Of a stretch of 64,000 bases of DNA, positions 55,501 through 64,000 are shown piece after piece. Below the pieces are notes generated by a model. That model saw only the letters and a list, made by a program, of their open reading frames with translations, was not told the DNA's origin and did not search any database. Numbering within the stretch: the first letter of the stretch is position 1; every line of letters starts with the position of its first letter. A program made the position numbers and the translations under genes. Origin of the DNA: Pelodera strongyloides (lineage: Eukaryota; Nematoda; Chromadorea; Rhabditida; Rhabditidae); assembly GCA_036852015.1 (NCBI GenBank), contig JAANDG010000564.1:1-64000 (forward strand), written 5' to 3'.

Positions 55501-56602
55501 CTCCATACACAGGAAAGTGAAACCCCCGATTTCGCCCCGATCATTTGTCAAAAAACCCCGATTTCGCCCCGATTCTTTCAAAAAACCCCACAAAAAGCCC
55601 GATCACGTCCCGATTTCGCCCCGATCACAAATAATCGGGGCATAATTGGGAACAAGGCTTGATTTCGCCCCGATTCTTTCAAAAAACCCCGATCATTTGT
55701 CGAAAAACCCCGATTTCGCCCCAATCACGGCCCGATTTTTTTGAGGGACTTGATCGGGGCGAAATCGGGGTTTTTAGTTTCCCATGTGCGGCAGGAGACA
55801 TGCGCGACGCCTTAGGATCGGTGCCCCAATGACACCATAAACAATAAGTTGTCCAGTGTCGAGTATAAGTGCAATCAGAACATGTATCGTTCGGCCCATA
55901 GGTGTCATAGCAAGTCAGGAAAACTCCAACGGCTTTAGATTATGTAGATATCGTGTTCACCGCTTATTGTTAGAAAGAGCAAAATAACCGTGGAATTTTA
56001 AAACAAAATTGTCTGTTTTTCGAATTCCTCTGTTGGATCGTGGCATCACACCATTATCAACTACTGCAAACTACTGCAAATGGTTCCTGAAGTAAAAGAA
56101 GCAAAATATGATCTCAAAATCATTACGCAAAAAGGGAGAACGAGAGAAAATTTGAGGGAAATATGTCTCTACCTGAGGTAATTCAAGCATTTTGCTAAGA
56201 ATTTTTCTGCAATAATCTCAATAACTCAGGTTAACACTGATGTCAGAGCCTCGCTTACCACTAGTCCTCACCAGACTACACCCCAAAACCGAGGCTTTCG
56301 CGTGTGCGCTGATCAACTGAGCGCCCAAAAACGGGATAAGTCGCCGCGCAGCCTTTTCATCTGAATCAATTTTGGCATTTCCCGCCACGCTTTCACCATC
56401 TGTCCCGTATTTATTTAGTGTACAAGCATTTAGATACCGCCTTCTACCAGAAGAGGGAAAAGAACAAGAAATACCTGAGGATATGATTGACTATGACACT
56501 TTTGACTCAGAAACCACATTAGGAACGGAACAACAAAATGGAGTTTTGCTTTCGGCAGCATGCTGGAAAATCGTTTTTCTAGCCATCACAGCTAGCCTAT
56601 AA
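52502..56602 (+). CDS. Copy D of the six-exon family, with a mutated exon-5 acceptor
   Basis: Exons: 52502-52628, 53129-53295, 54815-54874, 55111-55284, 56023-56177, 56434-56602. Total 283 codons plus stop. Exon 1 starts MPLFWSVVFLILCQTIEELEC. The conserved blocks are DFRCFQCALRDDFNF...GTDPMM, YWEKFHSDSDSC, MVEFVKFCHVFRQTREMF, WHHTIINYCKL and RYRLLPEEGKEQEIPEDM, ending in a hydrophobic WKIVFLAITASL tail. All frames are open. At exon 5 the intron ends TTTTTCG instead of the AG seen in copies A, B and C at the same position, with no good AG nearby. So the gene may be a recent pseudogene, may skip exon 5 (155 bp, which would shift the frame), or the base may be a sequence error. Intron 1 holds a GC foldback and intron 2 a full SINE. 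Confidence 0.7.
52827..53085. repeat. GC-rich foldback in intron 1 of copy D
   Basis: ATCGCCGCGCGCAAAAAGAGG / inverse of CCACTTTTTCTGCGCGGCGAT, GTGCGCC/GGCGCAC-rich interior. Same family as 27,862. Confidence 0.75.
53767..54045 (+). mobile_element. tRNA-derived SINE, apparently full length
   Basis: The tRNA-like head (53,767-53,841) has A box TGGTCCAGTGGCAGCGC, an anticodon arm GCGTT-TGTCTCT-AACGC and B box AGTTCGATTCC. The body includes GGCGAGGGAATCATAGGTGA, CTGGAACTCGTCGCC and GGTGCACGCTCTTGAAGCGT and ends in an A/T-rich tail. Partial copies at 17,360-17,570 and 41,068-41,130 show that it is dispersed. In intron 2 of copy D, same strand. Confidence 0.8.
55515..55780. repeat. CCCCGATTTCG word cluster
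   Basis: About a dozen CCCCGAT(TTCG/CATT/CAC) words in direct orientation and a few inverted ATCGGGG words, separated by T/A-rich spacers. Related to the cluster at 13,130-13,395. In intron 4 of copy D. Confidence 0.7.
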
Positions 56603-57394
56603 GGTAGGTGACGCAAAATACGCAAGGCAATTTTACGACGATGCTGTCTGGCAATTTATGTTGATTTTGATTATGATCATTCGCGACAACTAATTGTGGC
56701 CCACTTGGTTATATACTACCCTTACCCTGGCCCAAATTAAAAAAATCTAGGTGTGTAAATAGAGTAGACATAGCGAACGCGGATATATTGCCGACCTGGT
56801 AAATTATCATTTGTCATTTTATGCATATAACCACGCTCAAGAATTGCAGTGTTTTTTTTTTGAAGAGACGATAATACTTTGTAAAGAGAAACGAGGTACC
56901 TTGTAAGATGTATGCTAAGCTTCGCATCCGGGATAGCAATATTCAGTACGAGTGGGGGATGTACTATATAACTGTATAACGTAATGCAAGCCAAAGTGTG
57001 AAGTAAATAACCACTTTAAATACACTCTGTGAACGGTGATTATGGTATGTAAAAAGTAGTGTTTAGTTTGTGACGCTAAAAAGAAGATCGTCGAACCAAA
57101 TCCGCGATGGGACTGAAATTCCATATATTACTTATTTCTACTTGATTGCGTGTAATTATTATTGCTTTGATAAAGATTCTCGTGACCTAATTGTAAGCTC
57201 TTTTTTTGTTTCGTCTGTGTGCGTTATTATATTACTTATTGTTACGTGGGCGCTTCGTGGTTTGTGTCTGTGTATGTAGTTAGATTGAATAAAAATGTAC
57301 CCTCACTGGTTACTCACAAAGCTTCGTTCATTGCCACGAGAAAAAACTTGTATATAATTGCTACAAAACGAATGTGATCACTTACACAATTTAA
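56603..57394. other. Spacer between copy D and the satellite
   Basis: Contains the 3' flank of copy D. No further gene recognised; short frames on both strands lack support. Confidence 0.35.
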
Positions 57395-60300
57395 CTACTG
57401 GGTCAGGATTCTTTACCAATAAAGATCTCGGCACCGCATAGCTCATAAATACGGTATCGTGATTCTTTACCACCGTGCCTTACATGCCTCATAAAAACGG
57501 TGTCAGGATTCTTTACAAATAAGGAACTCGACAGAGCATAACCCATAAATACGGTGCCAGGATAATTTACCAATAAAGATCTCGACGCCGTGCCTTACAT
57601 ACGTCACAAATACGGTGTCAAGTGTCAGGCATGATTTACCTCATAAATACGGTGCCAGGATTCTCTACCAATAAAGATCTCGAAACCGCGCCTCACACAG
57701 CACACTTCACAAATACGGTGTCAGGCCTTATATTCCTCATAAATATGATGTCATGTGTCAGGATTCTTTACCTGTAAAGACCTCGTCACCGTGTCGTACA
57801 GACCTCAGAAATACGATTTCAGGTGTTAGGCTTCTTTACCAAAAAAGATCTCGACACCGCATAACTCATAAATAAGGTGTCACGCGTCAGGATTCTCTAC
57901 CAATAAAGAACTCGACAATGTGCCTTACATACCTCATAAATACGGTGTCAGGATTCTTTACCAATAAAGATCTCGACACCGTATACCTCCTAAATACGGT
58001 GTCAGGATTCTTTACCAATAAAGATCTCGACACCGTATACCTCATAAATAAGGTGTCAGGATTCTTTACCAATAAAGAACTCGACAATGTGCCTTACATA
58101 CCTCATAAATACGGTGTCAGGATTCTTTACCAATAAAGATCTCGACACCGCATAACTCATAAATAAGGTGTCAGGATTCTCTACCAATAAAGAACTCGAC
58201 AATGTGCCTTACATACCTCATAAATACGGTGTCAGGATTCTTTACCAATAAAGATCTCGACACCGTATACCTCCTAAATACGGTGTCATCTCGACACCGT
58301 ATACCTCATAAATAAGGTGTCAGGATTCTTTACCAATAAAGAACTCGACAATGTGCCTTACATACCTCATAAATACGGTGTCAGGATTCTTTACCAATAA
58401 AGATCTCGACACCGCATAACTCATAAATAAGGTGTCAGGATTCTCTACCAATAAAGAACTCGACAATGTGCCTTACATACCTCATAAATACGGTGTCAGG
58501 ATTCTTTACCAATAAAGATCTCGAAACCGTATACCTCCTAAATACGGTGTCAGGATTCTTTACCAATAAAGATCTCGACACCGTATACCTCATAAATAAG
58601 GTGTCAGGATTCTTTACCAATAAAGAACTCGACAATGTGCCTTACATACCTCATAAATACGGTGTCAGGATTCTTTACCAATAAAGATCTCGACACCGTA
58701 TACCTCCTAAATACGGTGTCAGGATTCTTTACCAATAAAGATCTCGACACCGTATACCTCATAAATAAGGTGTCAGGATTCTTTACCAATAAAGAACTCG
58801 ACAATGTGCCTTACATACCTCATAAATACGGTGTCAGGATTCTTTACCAATAAAGATCTCGACACCGCATAACTCATAAATAAGATGTCAGGATTCACTA
58901 CCAATAAAGAACTCGACAATGTGCCTTACATACCTCATAAATACGGTGACAGGATTCTTTACCAATAAAGATCTCGACACCGTATACCTCCTAAATACGG
59001 TGTCAGGATTCTTTACCAATAAAGATCTCGACACCGTATACCTCATAAATAAGGTGTCAGGATTCTTTACCAATAAAGAACTCGACAATGTGCCTTACAT
59101 ACCTCATGAATACGGTGTCAGGATTCTTTACCAATAAAGATCTCGACACCGTATACCTCATAAATAAGGTGTCAAGATTCTCTACCAATAAAGAACTCGA
59201 CAATGTGCCTTACATACCTCATAAATACGGTGTCAGGATTCTTTACCAATAAAGATCTCGACACCGTATACCTCCTAAATACGGTGTCAGGATTCTTTAC
59301 CAATAAAGATCTCGACACCGTATACCTCATAAATAAGGTGTCAGGATTCTTTACCAATAAAGATCTCGACACCGTATACCTCATAAATAAGGTGTCAGGA
59401 TTCTCTACCAATAAAGAACTCGACAATGTGCCTTACATACCTCATAAATACGGTGTCAGGATTCTTTACCAATAAAGATCTCGACACCGTATACCTCCTA
59501 AATACGGTGTCAGGATTCTTTACCAATAAAGATCTCGACACCGTATACCTCATAAATAAGGTGTCAGGATTCTTTACCAATAAAGAACTCGACAATGTGC
59601 CTTACATACCTCATAAATACGGTGTCAGGATTCTTTACCAATAAAGATCTCGACACCGCATAACTCATAAATAAGGTGTCAGGATTCACTACCAATAAAG
59701 AACTCGACAATGTGCCTTACATACCTAATAAATACGGTTACCAATAAAGATCTCATAAATAGGTGTCAGGATTCTTTACCAATAAAGATCTCGAACCGTA
59801 TACCTCCTAAATACGGTGTCAGGATTCTTTACCAATAAAGATCTCGACACCGTATACCTCATAAATAAGGTGTCAGGATTCTTTACCAATAAAGAACTCG
59901 ACAATGTGCCTTACATACCTCATAAATACGGTGTCAGGATTCTTTACCAATAAAGATCTCGACACCGCATAACTCATAAATAAGGTGTCAGGATTCACTA
60001 CCAATAAAGAACTCGACAATGTGCCTTACATACCTCATAAATACGGTGTCAGGATTCTTTACCAATAAAGATCTCGACACCGCATAACTCATAAATAAGG
60101 TGTCAGGATTCACTACCAATAAAGAACTCGACAATGTGCCTTACATACCTCATAAATACGGTGTCAGGATTCTTTACCAATAAAGATCTCGACACCGTAT
60201 ACCTCCTAAATACGGTGTCAGGATTCTTTACCAATAAAGATCTCGACACCGTATACCTCATAAATAAGGTGTCAGGATTCTTTACCAATAAAGAACTCGA

Positions 60301-63300
60301 CAATGTGCCTTACATACCTCATAAATACGGTGTCAGGATTCTTTACCAATAAAGATCTCGACACCGTATACCTCATAAATAAGGTGTCAAGATTCTCTAC
60401 CAATAAAGAACTCGACAATGTGCCTTACATACCTCATAAATACGGTGTCAGGATTCTTTACCAATAAAGATCTCGACACCGTATACCTCCTAAATACGGT
60501 GTCAGGATTCTTTACCAATAAAGATCTCGACACCGTATACCTCATAAATAAGGTGTCAGGGTTCTTTACCAATAAAGAACTCGACAATGTGCCTTACATA
60601 CCTCATAAATACGGTGTCAGGATTCTCTACCAATAAAGAACTCGACACTGTGCCTTACATACCTCATAAATACGGTGTCAGGATTCTTTACCAATAAAGA
60701 TCTCGACACCGTATACCTCCTAAATACGGTGTCAGGATTCTTTACTAATAAAGATCTCGACACCGTATACCTCATAAATAAGGTGTCAGGATTCTTTACC
60801 AATAAAGATCTCGCCACCGTATACCTCATAAATACGGTGTCAGGATTCTTTACCAATAAAGAACTCGACACTGTGCCTTACATACCTCATAAATACGGCG
60901 TCAGGATTCTTAACCAATAAAGATCTCGACACCGTATACCTCATAAATACGGTGTCAGGATTCTTTACCAATAAAGATCTCGACACCGTATACCTCCTAA
61001 ATACGGTGTCAGGATTCTTTACCAATAAAGATCTCGACACCGTATACCACATAAATAAGGTGTCAGGATTCTTTACCAATAAAGAACTCGACAATGTGCC
61101 TTACATACCTCATAAATACGGTTACCAATAAAGATCTCGACACCGTATACCTCATAAATAAGGTGTCAGGATTCTCTACCAATAAAGAACTCGACACTGT
61201 GCCTTACATACCTCATAAATACGGTGTCAGAATTCTTTACCAATAAAGATCTCGACACCGTATACCTCATAAATACGGTGTCAGGATTCTTTACCAATAA
61301 AGATCTCGACACCGTATACCTCATACCGGTATACATAAATAAGGTGTCAGGATTCTTTACCAATAAAGATCTCGACACCGTATACCTCATAAATACGGTG
61401 ACAGGATTCTTTACCAATAAAGATCTCGACACCGTATACCTCATAAATACGGTGTCAGGATTCTTTACCAATAAAGATCTCGACACCGTATACCTCCTAA
61501 ATACGGTGTCAGGATTCTTTACCAATAAAGATCTCGACACCGTATACCTCATAAATACGGTGTCAGGATTCTTTACCAATAAAGATCTCGACACCGTATA
61601 CCTCATAAATACGGTGTCAGGATTCTTTACCAATAAAGATCTCGACACCGTATACCTATAACTACGGTGTCAGGATTCTTTACCAATAAAGATCTCGACA
61701 CCGTATACCTCATAAATACGGTGTCAGGATTCTTTACCAATAAAGATCTCGACACCGTATACCTCATAAATAAGGTGTCAGGATTCTTTACCAATAAAGA
61801 TCTCGACACCGTATACCTCATAAATACGGTGTCAGGATTCTTTACCAATAAAGAACTCGACACTGTGCCTTACATACCTCATAAATACGGCGTCAGGATT
61901 CTTCACCAATAAAGATCTCGACACCGTATACCTCATAAATAAAGTGTCAGGATTCTTTACCAATAAAGAACTCGACAATGTGCCGTACGTACCTCATAAA
62001 TACGGTGTCAGGATTCTTTACCAATAAAGATCTCGACACCGTATACCTCATAAATAAGGTGGCAGGATTCTCTACCAATAAAGAACTCGACACTGTGCCT
62101 TACATACCTCATAAATACGGTGTCAGGATTCTTTACCAATAAAGATCTCGACACCGTATACCTCCTAAATACGGTGTCAGGATTCTTTACCAATAAAGAT
62201 CTCGACACCGTATACCTCACAAATAAGGTGTCAGGATTCTTTACCAATAAAGATCTCGACACTGTGCCTTACATACCTCATAAATACGGTGTCAGGATTC
62301 TTTACCAATAAAGATCTCGACACCGTATACCTCCTAAATACGGTGTCAGTATTCTTTACCAATAAAGATCTCGACACCGTATACCACATAAATAAGGTGT
62401 CAGGATTCTTTACCAATAAAGATCTCGACACCGTATACCTCCTAAATACGGTGTCAGTATTCTTTACCAATAAAGATCTCGACACCGTATACCACATAAA
62501 TAAGGTGTCAGGATTCTTTACCAATAAAGAACTCGACAATGTGCCTTACATACCTCATAAATACGGTTACCAATAAAGATCTCGACACCGTATACCTCAT
62601 AAATAAGGTGTCAGGATTCTCTACCAATAAAGAACTCGACACTGTGCCTTACATACCTCATAAATACGGTGTCAGAATTCTTTACCAATAAAGATCTCGA
62701 CACCGTATACCTCATAAATACGGTGTCAGGATTCTTTACCAATAAAGATCTCGACACCGTATACCTCCTAAATACGGTGTCGGGATTCTTTACCAATAAA
62801 GATCTCGACACCGTATACCTCATAAATAAGGTGTCAGGATTCTTTACCAATAAAGATCTCGACACCGTATACCTCATAAATACGGTGTCAGGATTCTTTA
62901 CCAATAAAGATCTCGACACCGTATACCTCATAAATACGGTGTCAGGATTCTTTACCAATAAAGATCTCGACACCGTATACCTCATAAATAAGGTGTCAGG
63001 ATTCTTTACCAATAAAGATCTCGACACCGTATACCTCATAAATACGGTGTCAGGATTCTTTACCAATAAAGATCTCGACACCGTATACCTCATAAATACG
63101 GTGTCAGGATTCTTTACCAATAAAGATCTCGACACCGTATACCTCATAAATACGGTGTCAGGATTCTTTACCAATAAAGATCTCGACACCGTATACCTCC
63201 TAAATACGGTGTCAGGATTCTTTACCAATAAAGATCTCGACACGTGCCTTACATACCTCATAAATACGGTGTCAGGATTCTTTACCAATAAAATCTCGAC

Positions 63301-64000
63301 ACCGTATACCTCCTAAATACGATGTCAGGATTCTTTACCAATAAAGATCTCGACACCGTATACCTCATAAATACGGTGTCAGGATTCTTTACCAATAAAG
63401 ATCTCGACACCGTATACCACCTAAATACGGTGTCAGTTCTTTATCAATAAAGATCTCGACACCGTATACCACATAAATAAGGTGTCAGGATTCTTTACCA
63501 ATAAAGATCTCGACACCGAATACCTCATAAATACGGTGTCAGGATTCTTTACCAATAAAGAACTCGACACTGTGCCTTACATACCTCATAAATACGGCGT
63601 CAGGATTCTTCACCAATAAAGATCTCGACACCGTATACCTCATAAATAAGGTGTCAGGATTCTTTACCAATAAAGAACTCGACAATGTGCCTTACGTACC
63701 TCATAAATACGGTGTCAGGATTCTTTACCAATAAAGATCTCGACACCGTATACCTCATAAATAAGGTGGCAGGATTCTCTACCAATAAAGAACTCGACAC
63801 TGTGCCTTACATACCTCATAAATACGGTGTCAGGATTCTTTACCAATAAAGATCTCGACACCGTATACCTCCTAAATACGGTGTCAGGATTCTTTACCAA
63901 TAAAGATCTCGACACCGTATACCTCACAAATAAGGTGTCAGGATTCTTTACCAATAAAGATCTCGACACTGTGCCTTACATACCTCATAAATACGGTGTC
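57395..64000. repeat. 54-bp satellite with hairpin monomers and 61-bp variants
   Basis: More than 100 tandem units. The main unit is 54 bp, TACGGTGTCAGGATTCTTTA-CCAATAAAGATCTCGACACC-GTATACCTCATAAA. A second form is 61 bp (GAACTCGACAATGTGCC-TTACATACCTCATAAA...). Within a unit CGGTGTC pairs with GACACCG and GAT-CTTTA with TAAAGATC, so each monomer can fold into a hairpin. Units are arranged in repeated blocks of 169 bp (54+54+61) and 284 bp. The first 500 bp are divergent and the array continues past the window. Open frames on both strands follow from 54 being a multiple of 3. Confidence 0.97.

Noticed and set aside
57887..63969. Many 66-225-codon frames of FFTNKDLDTVYL-type repeats
   Set aside because: By-products of the 54-bp satellite; both strands are open and frames break at each 61-bp unit.
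57395..64000. CRISPR-like regular repeat array
   Set aside because: Units are contiguous tandem repeats without unique spacers, in a eukaryotic genome.

Overview
The window looks like nuclear DNA of a nematode, probably Caenorhabditis-like. The evidence is small exons with TTTCAG-type acceptors, a tRNA-Gly(UCC) close to the C. elegans form, RTE-type LINE copies, and many palindromic elements bounded by TTAA, a class known from Caenorhabditis. Nothing prokaryotic is visible. All gene models were built by hand from splice sites, reading phase and comparison between paralogues, and no database was searched.

Layout. 0.8-4.4 kb (+): decayed copy A of a six-exon secreted/membrane-anchored protein family. 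4.8-6.1 kb: truncated RTE LINE. 7.1-14.6 kb (-): intact copy B, with a second RTE fragment and a nine-unit 84-bp minisatellite in intron 4. 14.9-17.3 kb: C-rich 28-bp satellite. 17.4-20.1 kb: SINE fragment, foldback elements, and a 1.1-kb inverted pair carrying tRNA-like sequences. 20.1 kb: hammerhead-like RNA, copy 2. 21.0-28.9 kb (+): an 11-exon gene for an unrecognised single-pass membrane protein. 29.8-32.95 kb (+): a frameshifted Penelope-like element with an N-terminal GIY-YIG domain (Naiad type), with hammerhead-like RNA copy 1 in its 3' region. 33-36 kb: repeats and one weak small gene. 36.8-40.8 kb (-): histidine acid phosphatase with a tRNA-Gly gene in an intron. 41-46.5 kb: repeats and a stray last exon of the six-exon family. 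46.6-51.8 kb (-) and 52.5-56.6 kb (+): family members C and D, head to head. 57.4 kb to the end: a 54-bp satellite that runs out of the window.

The most unusual signal is the RNA motif at 32,801-32,883, which recurs at 20,096-20,163. Both copies contain every conserved hammerhead ribozyme core element (CUGAUGA, GAA, and a GUH cleavage site between stems III and I). The three core strands, however, come in an order that no circular permutation of the type I, II or III hammerhead can give. Four helices (A, I, II, III) all cross one another, and their sequences differ compensatorily between the two copies. Naiad elements are described, as I recall, as lacking canonical hammerheads, so this may be the missing ribozyme in a strand-permuted, pseudoknotted form.

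The protein genes show an expanding and decaying family. Copies A-D share exon sizes and phases. A has two lesions, D has a mutated splice acceptor, and an isolated last exon lies beside a TTA microsatellite. Almost all mobile DNA lies in introns or between genes.
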